Assembly (NCBI GenBank): GCA_963921795.1
Contig: OY997659.1
Span: forward strand, 49,995,475 to 50,059,474
Direction: 5' to 3'
DNA from: Nannobrachium achirus
Taxonomy: Eukaryota; Chordata; Actinopteri; Myctophiformes; Myctophidae
Length of the DNA: 64,000 nt
Shown: piece after piece, positions 26,480-40,515 of the stretch
Layout of the letters: each line of letters opens with the position of its first letter
How positions within the stretch are numbered: position 1 is the first letter of the stretch
Notes under the pieces: model-generated
What the model saw: the letters and a program-made list of their open reading frames with translations, nothing else
The model's database searches: none
What the model was told of the DNA's origin: nothing
Translations under genes and position numbers: made by a program

Positions 26480-27062
26480 TAAGGCTGTCACAATTGTTAC
26501 ATAATCATCTAATCGCAATTATTTGACATAATCGCAATTGTGTTGTGATAATCGTCATAATCGTTTACATGTTGAAAAATGTTTATCCACGAGTTTCCAA
26601 CGCCCCATAGTGCATTGCGCAGATGCTGTACCGAGCTTCCGGTGCCGCAGCCGAGTGTGATTTACAAGCTCACAACAGGCTGCATCTGCAACGCGACGTG
26701 AGCTTGTATGTCTGCTGTTAAACCGGAAGTGTGGTCCAAATAATCTCCAGTCGCCTCCAGCAAACTCCCGCGGAAAGAGGTGGATATATGTTCAAACATT
26801 TAAAAAAAAATAGTGGAAATAGCAGATCTACAAGCTCTAGATCGTCTATTTCCACTATCAATGTTCTTTTTTAAAGTGTAAAGTAGTCCTTCATTTCTTT
26901 ATACATTTAGGTTATGTGTCATATCTACCATGTACAACTTCAAAGCCTACAAGCCAAAGAGAAATGTAATTGTCAACGACAAAAACACAATTAAATTGTT
27001 AATCGCAATTATTTGAGTGACAATTAATCGTAATGTAAAATGTCATAATCGTGACAGCCCTA
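26480..27062. mobile_element. hAT-like element, family 8
   Basis: Ends TAAGGCTGTCACAATTG and CATAATCGTGACAGCCCTA, perfect 8-bp duplication AATGTGAC. Two palindromes lie at 26655-26722 and 26813-26866; the second lacks almost all of its centre. Confidence 0.92.
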
Positions 27063-27104
27063 AATGTGACATATTGTATGTTGGGTTTATACTGTGTATA
27101 CTGG

Positions 27105-27490
27105 AACTAAATATTTTGAGATGGGGGTCCGTGGCCAAATACATATCATTTCGGGGGTCCTTCACATGAAAAGGTTTGAGAACCACTGACACAGTAGTCT
27201 CTCAAGAACAGACTAACTGAGCTCCATTTAAGTGAAAAGGACCTTTTCTTTGACGAAGGCTGGCCAGATTGCTGACATAGAAACATAGGTTTTTTTTCAA
27301 AAAATCTTCAAAAGACACTTATAGAATCGGGTCAAAATTCAGATTTTCACGATTTTTCAAAAATAGCAGATCTACAAGCTCGCAGCGTGACACTCGGTGC
27401 CGCGCTGTGAGCTTGTATATCTGCTATTTGTCAATAGTTAAAGCATAAAATAATAATACACTATAATGTGTACCCGTTCTGAATGGGTTA
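27105..27490. mobile_element. hAT-like element, family 2, left end missing
   Basis: Matches GGGGTCCGTGGCCAAATA, GACTAACTGAGCTCC and the right end CCCGTTCTGAATGGGTTAA. Core palindrome at 27358-27430. Confidence 0.75.
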
Positions 27491-27976
27491 ATTCACTAAG
27501 TATAAGTATAGAGGGTTTTAGTGGATCGGTAAGAGAGGATCTATTCCATGTAAAAGTATGGTGGAAAAAGCATGAAAGCAGTTGTGTGTGTCAAAGCACA
27601 AGACACCACCAGAAGGACAACTGAGCAAAAAGAACAAAAGGCAAAACAAATCCAAAAGTCCATCAGAAGCAGCCTGACAGACTGTGAAACATCACAGCGG
27701 ACTTTGAGCATTAAAAAAAGTCTGGCTCAATAAAGTGCATTTCAAAGTCAAAAGGAATCCGGTTTCAGATTGTGCCCTGATAAACAAGGTGACAGCTATA
27801 GGCCTTTGGCTCAAAGCAGGGAGACATTCCACAAAGCATGGAGATCCAGAACAAAATGAACAGGAGTGTTTGAACAAATTGACAGAACGAGGTCTGAACC
27901 ACGATAGACCCTCAATCACTTGGTAAAACAGATCTATAAGCTGGCAAATCTCTCCTTTTTTTTGTTGCAGACTGTA

Positions 27977-28046
27977 ATAGCCGATCTACAAGCTCACAAC
28001 ACATTGTGTTGCAAAGCATTGTGAGCTTGTAGATCTGCTATTTTTT
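27977..28046. repeat. Core palindrome
   Basis: AATAGCCGATCTACAAGCTC, an ACAACACATTG.../CAAAGCATTGT centre, then GAGCTTGTAGATCTGC. The enclosing element was not identified. Confidence 0.75.
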
Positions 28047-28129
28047 TGCCGAATGTGATATTATATTCACTTTTCTGAAAGATTTGAATTTGTAGACGGA
28101 AAATATGTTATGTCGGTAAGTCAGGTTGG

Positions 28130-28640
28130 AAAATACTGTCTGTGTTGGCTGGAAACCTCATTATGTCCAAAACTGTTGCCTTTCAGGATTCAAATATAAA
28201 AAAAATATCAAAAGTAGCAGATCTACAAGCTCAAAGCACGTCGAAGCTTTTGTGTTATGCTGTAGTGTGATCGAGTAGGTCATACATTTACATTTAAATA
28301 GCAGATCTACAAGCTCAAAACGCATCCTGATTTCTTTTTTGTTATATTTGAATTGGAAACCTGAAATCTAACATTTTGAATTAATTTCAAACGCATTTAG
28401 TTATATACTCAACTTTAGGAACCTAAATACAAATACATTGGACATAAAACAAATATACATTTTATTACTACTATAGTAGTCATTAAACTACTAATATAGA
28501 CTGACATAATTAAAGCAGGTCATGTTATGAATTGTAACAGCTGAATAATAATATATCAGTATTCCATAGTTAACCTGCGGGCCGCATTAAGTGAAGGTGG
28601 GGGCCGCATGTGGCCCCCGGGCCGCCAGTTGCCCATGTAT
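28130..28640. mobile_element. P-type fragment and hAT family 11 right part
   Basis: GGCTGGAAACCTCATTATG and TAGCAGATCTACAAGCTC (28215) are P-type pieces. From about 28298 the sequence matches the family 11 element at 52094-54026 and ends CCGCCAGTTGCCCATGTATG. Confidence 0.6.
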
Positions 28641-28889
28641 GTTGTACAGCTAGCCAACGGATCTACGGCACCTCGAACAGACTGCCAAGGGCAGATTATT
28701 AAGATGACATATCTTGGGAGGAAATAATACATTTAGTTAATACTGTAGTTATGATAAAGTTAATAATAATGAATTGTGACATTTTGGACATGTTACTCAG
28801 TTCAGAGCCCAGTTCATAATGACCACCTGGGACTATTAATAAAATTCCAACAAAATCGAATTAAACCCTCCCTTCTGCTGCAACACGTT

Positions 28890-29535
28890 CTCACCCCCAC
28901 TGCGTCAGACCCATGACACCCTGTCATGTCCCCCACTGTGTCTCACCATGACGCAGTGGTGAGAAGAGTGGGGTGGCTCAGAGTAGATGACAGAGTACAG
29001 CAACTTGCAATGGGCCTGGTGTACAAGATACACTACACCACTATGATACCCAAGTACCTGTCAAAATACTTTATAAACGTTAAGGATGTCCATAATTACA
29101 ACACCAGATGCAGCGCCACAGATCACTTTCAACCCAGAGTCAAAACCAACAAAGGGTCAAACTCTTTCTTCTGCTATACCACCAACATGTGGAAAGCCTT
29201 ACCGAAGGCCATAAAGGAGTGTGGATCACTAGCATCATTTAAAATTGCCCTGAAAAACCACTTACAGGCAGCAGCCGTTCGCAACTGGTAAAAAAAAAAG
29301 AAACTAGCCCAGCCCTACCCTCCCCTGCCCCTTCTTTATACTTACTGTTTGTTTAGACTTACTGTTTTCTTTTTTTTTTGTTCTTTCATTTTATTTTATT
29401 TACATATCTACTGCATAGTACTGTGTTCTATTCGTCTGGCAATCAATGTTATATGAGATACTTAAATGGTTTCCTGTGGAAATAAGCTTAGTCTTTTCTA
29501 GGATCTCCTTTTAGTAGACCTTGTACCAGTGAAAT
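28890..29535 (+). mobile_element. LINE 3' fragment
   Basis: Same family as 22756-23349, extending further 5' (WLRVDDRVQQLAMGLVYKIH). The protein end NHLQAAAVRNW precedes the 3' tail. The last part of the tail is lost at 29535 where another repeat begins. Confidence 0.88.
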
Positions 29536-29539
29536 GCAC

Positions 29540-29850
29540 CCTCTAGAAAAAAATCACGCAAATCGGTACACACTTAGTCTACAATCATGTCATCAACATG
29601 GATCTGTCCCATTTAGCGCCAGCTTCAGGCCGATTTTTTAAAACACATTTTTGGATACTACTCCTACAGATTTTGCCCTAAAATCATGCAAATCGGTACA
29701 CAGTATGTCTACACTCATCTCATCAACATGGATCTGTCCCATATAGCGCCACCATCAGGCCGATTTTTTCAAACACATTTTTGGACACTGCTTCTACACA
29801 TTTTGCCCTAAAATCACGCTGCGACCTGATGGTCGCTTATCTCCCGATTA
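29540..29850. repeat. 130-bp tandem dimer
   Basis: Two units carry GCAAATCGGTACACA, AACATGGATCTGTCCC and GCCGATTTTTT. The same words occur at about 35770, so it is a dispersed family. Confidence 0.75.
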
Positions 29851-29924
29851 GGGAGTCGTACTGGTAAATATTATTGTCCCCCTGTATCTACGTTGTCAAA
29901 GATAACACAACAAAAATGGGGGTT

Positions 29925-30260
29925 TGCCCAGCCGCTTGGTAGCTCAGTAGGAAGACCACGGTGGCCACTATAACCAAGGTCCGGGTTTGCCTCCCACTCA
30001 GGGAGGATAACTATTGGAGTCAACATGTGTCGGCGCATGGGCACTAACACTCTCCCTGCGCTTCTCACCATGGTGCCGAAAGCGTTCCTGCGCGTCTCAG
30101 GCATGAAGCCGAAAGCGCGTCCAAAGCATGTCAAGGGTGTAACGCCGCTGGGGTGAGAACGGGTTGTCTGCACCCACAATTCTGCTCCCCCACCTCTGAT
30201 CAAAGTTAAGTGCCTTTGGGTGGGATATTAAAAGCACCCTGAATAATGTAACACCTTGGG
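29925..30260 (+). mobile_element. Probable tRNA-derived SINE
   Basis: The head GCTTGGTAGCTCAGTAGG resembles an A box; GGTCCGGGTTTGCCTCC, about 40 bp on, resembles a B box. An unrelated body follows. No match to a named family is claimed. Confidence 0.55.
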
Positions 30261-30719
30261 TGTGTAGCGGTGTATGACCTCTCTTTTTGTTATTAGTTTC
30301 TCCTCTGTTTTCTTAGTTTATATTAGGTTAGATATTAGTTTTTCTCTTTTTTATTTTTTTGGTTTCCTTTGTTAGGTAAGAGTAGGATTTATGTCCCACA
30401 GCCAAATGCACATCAATTTGAGGTCCTTAATTGACTTGAAAATGTTTGACAAGCGCTGCACTAGAAGATCCAACCCTGCGGAATTAAGAGCAAGACATTA
30501 TGATTTGAAAATGTATATCTTTATGCGGTGCTTGACAATAAAGATATTTGAAACATAATTAATATTATAAAATAAAATAAAAACGTAAATATGACATGAC
30601 ATAAAGCATATGTGTGATTAGCAGATTTGTATCTGTGAGAATCTCCTTCGCCGTCAAACTAAAGTGAGCCAAAAATAGAAATAGAGAAACAGCGCACGCC
30701 TCGCTAGATGACGCCTGTA

Positions 30720-31090
30720 GCCTGGCACATAGACATCAAAGGGGGCTGCCCTTTTATCCGTCAGTAAAAAGTGACCTCTCCAGACCATGTACAGTATGCA
30801 GTTTTTACTATGGTGAATGAAATGCAAATGAACCTCTTTCTATGCCATTACAGTAGCTGAAGGCAGCATTCTTGTCCGAATTTGAATGCAGCATCTTATG
30901 CTGAAAGAATGACCCTCTCTGTGTAGAAATCTATGGCGTAAGTCACATCTCCAGTATTGACTTGATTATTATTCACTGTGGTATCAAGTACCGAAAATAG
31001 CTGACCTCCAAAAATTAGCTTGGAGTTATGCTATTTTCGATATTCAGAAATTTCAGCCCTTGCTTCTCTAACATTCTCTGCACGTCCCTG
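30720..31090. repeat. Repeat shared with 19690-20000
   Basis: Words ACATAGACATCAAAGGGGGC, GACCATG and GAATGCAGCATCTTATG appear in both places. A worn palindrome with TAGCTGACCTCC and its partner sits at about 30993-31045. Confidence 0.65.
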
Positions 31091-31503
31091 CCTATAGCCT
31101 GGACGCACGCACGCACGCACACAAATTGTCAATGTACACACCAAATGTCAATATACACGCCTATCTACCCTCAAAATAGGGCTGTTAATCTTGAGTTATA
31201 TGTATGACAGTGCCGTGTGCCGAAAGCCAAGCCACGATTTCACGCAAGCTTGTAATGTAGATCTGTCTAGAATTTCTGCATGACACCATTCTAAGATGAA
31301 TAAATTAGGTATTTGAGTCTAAAAGGCTACAAAATTAAAGATATTTCCTTGCCCCCCCCCCCCCCCCCCCCAAAAAAAAAGGTAACCATTTTGTGTTGCG
31401 ATCAGTTGCAGCTGTTTATGCCGTACATTATAGAAAGACGTTCAGATGTAGAAGTGGGCTAGCACAGCTTAAAAAAAGAGGGCAAGAAATAGTGATGTGC
31501 TAC

Positions 31504-32006
31504 CAGGGGCGTCACACCAAAGTCTGGGCCCTGGGTACAAGGATTCACTGCGGGCCCCCCATGAATGTTAACTATTGAAAATAACAGATATACAAGCTCA
31601 CAGCGCGGCACCGAGTGCCACGCTGTGAGCTTGTAGATCTGCTATTTTTGAAAATTTGTAAAAATGTGTGCAAGAAACCCATGTTTCCATGTCAGTGATG
31701 CTCAAACTTTTTCATGTGAAGGATTCCCCCAAAATGATATGTATTTGGCCACGGACCCCCATCTCAAAATATTTAGTTCCAGGGACCCATCCGGAAGCAA
31801 AATTTGAGTTACAAATGTTCGCTTAAGAAATACATATTCAAAGATTTGCACACATTTTCACGACTTTTCAAAAATAGCAGATCTACAAGCTCACAGTGTG
31901 AGCTTGTATATCTGCTATTTCTCAATAGCTAAAGTTACTACTAGGGCCCCTCCACCTTGGGCCCTGGTAACTCAGTCCCACTTTCCTACCCCTTGTGACG
32001 CCCCTG
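31504..32006. mobile_element. hAT-like element, family 1, intact ends
   Basis: Ends CAGGGGCGTCACACC and TTGTGACGCCCCTG, perfect 8-bp duplication TGTGCTAC. Inverted relative to the copy at 11497. Palindromes at 31576-31650 and 31874-31924. Confidence 0.93.
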
Positions 32007-32184
32007 TGTGCTACCGTATATGGGGGGGGGGGGGGGAGGATGAAGTGTGTGAATGTTCAGAAAACAGTTTTCAACGGGGGAGTTTTGTCAGCAAAAGGGC
32101 AGCAAAACACATCATGCAGCGAGTCTGTGTCTGTCTGGCGGAAATGTCTGGGCGGAAAGCGTTTTCTTTTTTTTAAACAGTTCA

Positions 32185-33049
<865 letters not shown>

Positions 33050-33239
33050 ACAGCACTTTGGAAATCTAGTGCGACGTGTGACGGAGCGCCGCGGCGTCCA
33101 ATCTGGGAAGGAAATTGGAAAAGAAGTGGACAATAATACATATCAATGTCCGCCGCCGCTGTGCTATTTTGATCCCATCAGAGATAGTGATGGAAGAGGC
33201 GGTAAGATAAGAGGCCCGCCATATACGTTGGTCTCTCTC

Positions 33240-33350
33240 TCTGTGTGTGTGTGAGTGTGAGTGTGAGTGTGAGTGTGAGTGTGAGTGTGAGTGTGTGTGT
33301 GTGTGTGTGTGCGTGCGCGTGCGTGCGCGTGCGTGCGTGCGTGCGCGCGC
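33240..33350. repeat. (GTGA)n/(GT)n/(GC)n microsatellite
   Basis: GTGTGA units pass into GT and then GTGC units. Confidence 0.95.
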
Positions 33351-33351
33351 A

Positions 33352-33740
33352 GTGGTGGAAAAAGTACTACATTCTTGTTAAAGTATTAATACTGCAATGT
33401 ACAAACACTCTGTTACAAGTTAAAGTCAGGAATTCTACATTTACTTGAGTCAAAGTACAGTACAAAAAGTATTTTCAAAATATACTTATCGTACAAAAGT
33501 TAAAATACTCATTATGCAGAATGTCCCATTTCACGAGTTTTCCAATGTATAAAACGCATATAAAAAGCTTTTGAAAATAGATGCGACGTAGCCTAGTTCC
33601 AGCGCTAGCCACACCCCTTTAATTTCTTTGTTTCGGCGATACGAAATGTCAATTCAGGCTGAGTGTCAGGCTAGATGCGACGCATTGTGAGATTGTAGAT
33701 CGACTACTTTCAAATGGCTGAAATGTATATACTGTAGGGC
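33352..33740. mobile_element. hAT-like fragment, family 10
   Basis: Begins CAGTGGTGGAAAAAGTACTA and contains ACTTGAGTCAAAGTAC, with half a palindrome (GTGAGATTGTAGATCGAC) near 33688-33706. Confidence 0.55.
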
Positions 33741-33784
33741 TGCAATTTATGTTTTGTAATAATAAGCTAAATCTCCTCGCTCGT

Positions 33785-33912
<128 letters not shown>

Positions 33913-33970
33913 ACGTTCACTGCCCCAAAGGCGTTTAAAAGTATCAATGCCTAAAATCACTCTGTTGCCT

Positions 33971-34317
33971 CCAAAGCCCTGCTTCATCATACAAGGCCGT
34001 CACACAAAAGTAGTGAAAACAGCAGATCTACAAGCAGTGCTTGTAGATCGGCTGTTTTCACTAGTTTTTTTTATCATTTTATCATTTATCATTTTTAAAA
34101 TGATAAATACAAAACAAACGGTTTTGGACATACAAGGTTTCCACCCGACAACGACAACATTTAACTCATGTAATGGGCCCACTGGCTTGTCACTTGTCAT
34201 GATCTGAAATGGCAAAGTAGCAGCAGCGCTATAGAGAGAGATCTCTCTCTATAGCGCGCAATGAGCGCCTCTCCAACCCTTTTTCCCAGGCTGAATCAGG
34301 GGCCCAGCACGTCCCTG
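33971..34317. mobile_element. hAT-like element, family 3, left end missing
   Basis: Starts in the interior (GCCCTGCTTCATCATACAAG) and keeps the right end CCCAGCACGTCCCTG. Short core palindrome at 34012-34062. Confidence 0.82.
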
Positions 34318-35389
34318 TATCTAACATCAGGGTCTTGAGTTCTACGGTGTTGCTAGAGTAAGTTGTGGCGCCGCGGTGCATCTAAATACAGTAGGTGATG
34401 CGCCTCTTGCCTTTCCTTGCTTTGCCCTGGGTTGGCTCCCTTAGTGTCAGTTTGCTTGCCTCTAGTTCCGGGTGCCTGACTCAGCCTTGATCCAGGCTTG
34501 CACTAGCCTTGATCCAGCTCACCTTTTGAAATGCAGCCATGTTCTGATATAACTCCATTCAGGCAATTCAGAGCTTAATCATAGATGTATTAACCTTGGA
34601 AAAGTGCAGCAGAAGGGTGTGATTCAGTGGACTGGATCTATAATAAAAAAAAAGGTTTACACTGTGGCCCGCAGGGACGTGCTGGGCCCCTGATTCAGCC
34701 CGGGAAAAAGAGTTGGAGAGGCCCTCATTGCGCGCTATAGAGAGAGATTTCTCTCTATAGCGCTGCTGCTACTCAAAGATTTGCCATTTCAGATCATGAC
34801 AAGTGACAAGCCAGTGGGCCAATTACATGAGTTATATTTCATCGTTGTCGGGTGGAAACCTTGTATGTCCAAAACCGTTTGTTTTGTATTTATCATTTTT
34901 AAAATGATTTAAACTAGTGAAAACAGCCGATCTACAAGCACACAACGCCTCGCGGTGCGAGGCGTTGTGTGCTTGTAGATCGTCTGTTTTCACTACTTTT
35001 GTGTAACGGCCTTGTATGATGAAGCAGGGCTTTGCTTTGTGAAAAAAAAAAATTACAAATTTGAAACTTGGAGATACAAGGTTTCTGCCCGACAGTGACG
35101 ATTTACTTTGTTGGCCGCCCAGCCCCCAAAATGGAACGAAGGCCGACATTTTATTTGTATTTTTGGAGCTGTGTGCAGCTCCCTATACGTGGCTGTGTGG
35201 GTCTGTGTGTGTGTCTGTCTGTGTGTCTGTCTGTGTGTGTGTATGTAGCCTGACTTCGGCGCGTAACTAGTGCCGCACCATTTACGCCACTCGCGCAATA
35301 TATACATCAAAATGTGCGGCTCGGCCGGGAATGGTGTTCTATTACCTTTCGTTCCGATCCGCCTTACCATGCCGACGTAATCGGCAAAA

Positions 35390-35910
<521 letters not shown>

Positions 35911-36127
35911 CTCCACTTCACACGGGTGTGATTTTTTTCCTAATGGCCGGCCTGGACCGGAATGAACCAGCCGTTCGGGAGTTGTCCCGCTTTTCCCAAT
36001 GGCCAGCACGTCCCTGACTGTGGGAATGATTTTCTGCTTTGGCCAATATGGTGCTCAGTTCTAAAACGTTTTTGCCATCTTAATGCAAAAGTCATATGGT
36101 ACACTACAGTAAGTTATCTGCATGTCC

Positions 36128-36280
36128 TCTATATCGTCTGTCTCGGTCGGTGTCGGGTGGAAACCTCATGTAAAAAAAAAAACAGTTAATTTTCAGGGTT
36201 TTCCACGTTTCGAGCTTGTGGATCTGCTACTTTTGATGCTTTTGTGTGACTCTGTATGATCAAGTAAGTTGTTAATTTAC
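36128..36280. mobile_element. Palindromic element fragment (P type)
   Basis: GTGTCGGGTGGAAACCTCATG is followed by the right half of a core (TTTCGAGCTTGTGGATCTGC). Confidence 0.55.
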
Positions 36281-36669
36281 GAACAAAGGCTAGCCTGAGG
36301 AAGGTCTCACAACCGAAACGTTGCTCTAATAAAATGTTCTCTTGAACGTTGCAAGTGGCAGTGTGCGGGTCTAATCTTACTATGTATACTGTCATGTCGC
36401 CTGCGCACCTGTTTGAAAGGAACCGGGTGTGCGAAAAAACAAACTTTAAAATCTTAAAATCATTCCAAGTATTGTAGGCTATACGGTATGTGCCAGGCAA
36501 GTTGGCGAGAGCCAACGCACATACCGTATGCGTATAGCCTACAGTATTAGTGTATTAGTGTACATACATACCATGTATCAGTGTACATACATACAGTATG
36601 CATTGTATTCAGCGTACATATTCCATGTATCAAGGTACATAAATACCATGTATTAGTGTACATACATAC

Positions 36670-36826
36670 CATGTGTTAGTGTCGGCGTCACAGTTGCAGA
36701 AGTAGTTCATATCCATGCAGTTCTCTTCCAGGCTGCAGGAGCACTGCTGAACTCCAGGCAGGAATCCTCCCCAGTAGGTCCTCCTCTCTCCTCCCTGGTC
36801 CACCCACCACGACAGAGGAATACCAT
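36670..36826 (-). CDS. cntnap5: Exon F: CNTNAP-family, fibrinogen-like region
   Basis: This 157-bp exon encodes DGIPLSWWVDQGG, TYWGGFLPGVQQCSC and NYFCNCDADTNTW. The WWV...YWGG and CNCDAD signatures are diagnostic of the CNTNAP family. The acceptor is ATTACAG before ATGG and the donor is GTATGT. Its first ~30 bases and its acceptor have been copied about 28 times into the upstream intron, forming a minisatellite. Only this copy lacks the in-frame stop found in the arrayed copies and runs on into the exon body. Confidence 0.96.
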
Positions 36827-38400
36827 CTGTAATCACAACACTAATGTTAGGTCCACCCATCATCACCATGACAGAGGAATACCATCTGTAAAGACAGCAC
36901 TAATGTTAGGTCCACCCATCACCATGACAGAGGAATACCATCTGTAAAGACAGCACTAATGTTAGGTCCACCCATCACCATGACAGAGGAATACCATCTG
37001 TAATCACAACACTAATGTTAGGTCCACCCATCATCACCATGACAGAGGAATACCATCTGTAAAGACAGCACTAATGTTAGGTCCACCCATCATGACAGAG
37101 GAATACCATCTGTAATCACAGCACTAATGTTAGGTCCACCCATCATGACAGAGGAATACCATCTGTAATCACAGCACTAATGTTAGGTCCACCCATCATG
37201 ACAGAGGAATACCATCTGTAATCACAACACTAATGTTAGGTCCACCCATCATGACAGAGGAATACCATCTGTAATCACAGCACTAATGTTAGGTCCACCC
37301 ATCACCACGACAGAGGAATACCATCTGTAAAGACAGCACTAATGTTAGGTCCACCCATCACCATGACAGAGGAATACCATCTGTAATCACAGCACTAATG
37401 TTAGGTCCACCCATCATGACAGAGGAATAGCATCTGTAAAGACAGCACTAATGTTAGGTCCACCCATCACCACGACAGAGGAATACCATCTGTAAAGACA
37501 GCACTAATGTTAGATCCACCCATCACCACCATGACAGAGGAATACCATCTGTAAAGACAGCACTAATGTTAGGTCCACCCATCACCACGACAGAGGAATA
37601 CCATCTGTAAAGACAGTACTAATGTTAGGTCCACCCATCACCATGACAGAGGAATACCATCTGTAATCACAGCACTAATGTTAGGCCCACCCATCACCAT
37701 GACAGAGGAATACCATCTGTAATCACAGCACTAATATTAGGCCCACCCATCACCATGACAGAGGAATACCATCTGCAAAGACAGCACTAATGTTAGGCCC
37801 ACCCATCACCACCATGACAGAGGAATACCATCTGTAATCACAGCACTAATGTTAGGCCCACCCATCACCATGACAGAGGAATACCATCTGTAATCACATC
37901 ACTAATGTTAGGCCCACCCATCACCACCATGACAGAGGAATACCATCTGTAATCACAGCACTAATGTTAGGTCCACCCATCACCATGACAGAGGAATACC
38001 ATCTGTAATCACAGCACTAATGTTAGGTCCACCCATCACCATGACAGAGGAATACCATCTGTAAACACAGCACTAATGTTAGGTCCACCCATCATGACAG
38101 AGGAATACCATCTGTAATCACAGCACTAATGTTAGGTCCACCCATCACCATGACAGAGGAATACCATCTGTAATCACAGCACTAATGTTAGGCCCACCCA
38201 TCACCATGACAGAGGAATACCATCTGTAAAGACAGCACTAATGTTAGGCCCACCCATCACCATGACAGAGGAATACCATCTGTAAAGACAGCACTAATGT
38301 TAGGCCCACCCATCACCATGACAGAGGAATACCATCTGTAATCACAGCACTAATGTTAGGTCCACCCATCACCACCACAACAGAGAAGTACCGCCTGAAA
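36827..38400 (-). repeat. Minisatellite made from exon F 5' edge and acceptor, about 28 copies
   Basis: The unit of about 50-58 bp carries TACCATCTGTAATCACAG (acceptor) or TACCATCTGTAAAGACAG, then CACTAATGTTAGGTCCACCC and ATCACCATGACAGAGGAA (exon start). Reading the transcript strand, each unit offers TTACAG before ATGGTATTCC, as in the real exon, and then meets an in-frame TGA. Confidence 0.97.
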
Positions 38401-39529
38401 CTGACTACAGCACTAATGTTACAGTAGGTGTTAGGTCCACCCATCACATTGCAACCTGGTCCACCCATCATGCCAGTGGGTTACCATCTATAACAACACT
38501 AATATTAGTTACATATTTGGTCCATGTTTATTAAATTCTTTGCACACACAATATCACGGCAAACAGTTCAATGGTGCCGGAGATTAGCTTAACACAGACG
38601 GCGGACAGACAGCGGTCTGATTTGTATTGGTTTTAAGCAGGCTGAGCAAGGCTAAGGAAAGTGATTCAAATCTGATTTTCAGAAATCATTTTACATGCGT
38701 TTTCTTTTCTTTTTTGGCTCGGAACGCCATGGCTCGGAACGTCATGTCCAATGTTATAAAGGAACTAACGAGTTTTAAACCTTGGAGCATGATCCAGTGT
38801 GCAGACACTGGATCTTTATTGCTTAAAGAGAGTACTGTACTGTAGGCCTATGCCTGAGTGGACCGGTTTTGCATTTGGTTCCATATGAACACTCAAATGG
38901 AGTTATGGGGGCCCAATTAAACGTTAGAGAACCACTATAGTACTAGTGGACTGCTAATGTGCCATAGTGTCATAGTACATCAGTAGAGAAAGAGACTGCA
39001 CGAGAGCAGAAAACCTGCAGCACTCCAAGTTAACTCTTCTTGTGCGGATCCCGAACTAGTTCGGCTTTATTTCGGCCTTTTTATCGTCCGGGGTGCGGAT
39101 CCCGAACTAGTTCGGGATATTATATAAAATTATTTAAACACCCAGAGGCCTTACCGAAGCACCGGGCTAAATTTTCGAGCCGGCCGCTGGCCGCGATTTG
39201 TTTACATCGGCCTGCGAGAGCGTCGCGCCGCCGATATTTGCCGTCCACTCCAATGCAATCCAGGATCTTTGGAGCTCATTTTCTCTGTTCTATTCCTATC
39301 CATGGGGTGCGCAAGGTTTAATCACGGCTAAATTGGGCATCTAAAATGAGTGGTAGCCAATAGCTAACTTCAAGCTAACTTCATCCTGTTCATGACACAA
39401 AGGAAAGAGTTCACGCGCGTCATGGCTGCGCACGGCTTGTGCATATACAGCGTATGTCTATGGTGGATTCTCTGGCCACTGGGCGCCCTCTAGTGGAGAT
39501 TCCGGGCACTGGATGAGTTAAATAAAGTC

Positions 39530-39680
39530 GTTTTGGTGCACGGCCTGAACGGTCTTCCTCAGCGTTGTCTGAGGATTGGAAGACCGTTCAGGTGGAAACG
39601 CGTCCGTTGTTCTCTGTCCAGAGAGGTAAATAAATCATGTGAAAAGGATTTCCTTGTGTGCTGGGCTGGCGACCTCTTCT
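39530..39680. repeat. Retroelement tail with inverted GACCGTTC
   Basis: GAACGGTCTTCC and GGAAGACCGTTC form a short fold before GGTGGAAACGCG and AAATAAATCATG. Resembles the ends at 20.6 and 36.3 kb. Confidence 0.35.
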
Positions 39681-39902
39681 TTGCCTCATAGTAAATCAGT
39701 GCCATACATACAGTATTCTAAGAAAAACCTGGACACCGACATGCTTACAGTAATTTGGTCTTACGGTCAAAATAAGAAACTGCTATGCAGGGCACAGCGG
39801 GGCCCAGGCCAGGTGAAACCCATAAGCGTTTATACGTTCCACACCTGCTCGAAAACACACAACCAGGAAGCAACCAACACAAAGCCACAGCCCAGCAGCA
39901 GG

Positions 39903-40413
39903 CAGGGGCGTCACAAGGGAAGTGGGACCGAGTCACTAGGGCCCAGGGTGGAGGGGCCTTAATTATTTTATACTTTAGCTATTGAAAAATAGCAGATATA
40001 CAAGCTCACAGCGCGGCACCGAGTGCCGCGCTGCGAGCTTGTATATCTGCTATTTTTTTTTAAAGTAATGAAAGTGTGTGCAAATCTGTGAATAGTGTAC
40101 TTTAAGCGAACATTTGTAACTCAAATTTGGTTTCTGGGGGGGGTCCCTGGAACTAAATATTTTGAGATGGGGGTCCGTGGCCAAAGACATATCATTTTGG
40201 GGGTCCTTGACATGAAAAAGTTTGAGCACCACTGACATAGAAACATATAGGTTTATCAAAAAACCTTAGAAGGATTTGAAATATTCGGGTTTTTCAAAAA
40301 TAGCAGATATACAAGCTTGCTGAGCTTGTATATGTGCTATTTTTCAATAGTTAAAGCACAACATGTGAGTGAATCCTTGTACCCAGGGCCCAGGATTTGG
40401 TGGGACGCCCCTG
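39903..40413. mobile_element. hAT-like element, family 1
   Basis: Ends CAGGGGCGTCACAAGG and GTGGGACGCCCCTG, perfect 8-bp duplication GCAGCAGG. Palindromes at 39978-40060 and 40296-40350. Confidence 0.93.
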
Positions 40414-40515
40414 GCAGCAGGTGGAGTCAGGGGGGGGGGGGGGGGGGGGGGGGTGTTGCCCTCGTGGGCAGTGATCAAAGCAGTGTAGTGAGGCGTCCGC
40501 TGCCATTCCTGGGGC

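Noticed and set aside
28926-29291. Possible host gene of 121 residues
   Set aside because: It is the end of a non-LTR retrotransposon protein; a second copy lies at 22756-23349.
29925-30000. Functional tRNA gene
   Set aside because: Box-like words are present, but the acceptor stem does not pair and a long unrelated body follows, so a SINE is more likely.
36827-38400. CRISPR-like array of direct repeats
   Set aside because: Spacers are not unique, the unit is copied from exon F, and the DNA is vertebrate.
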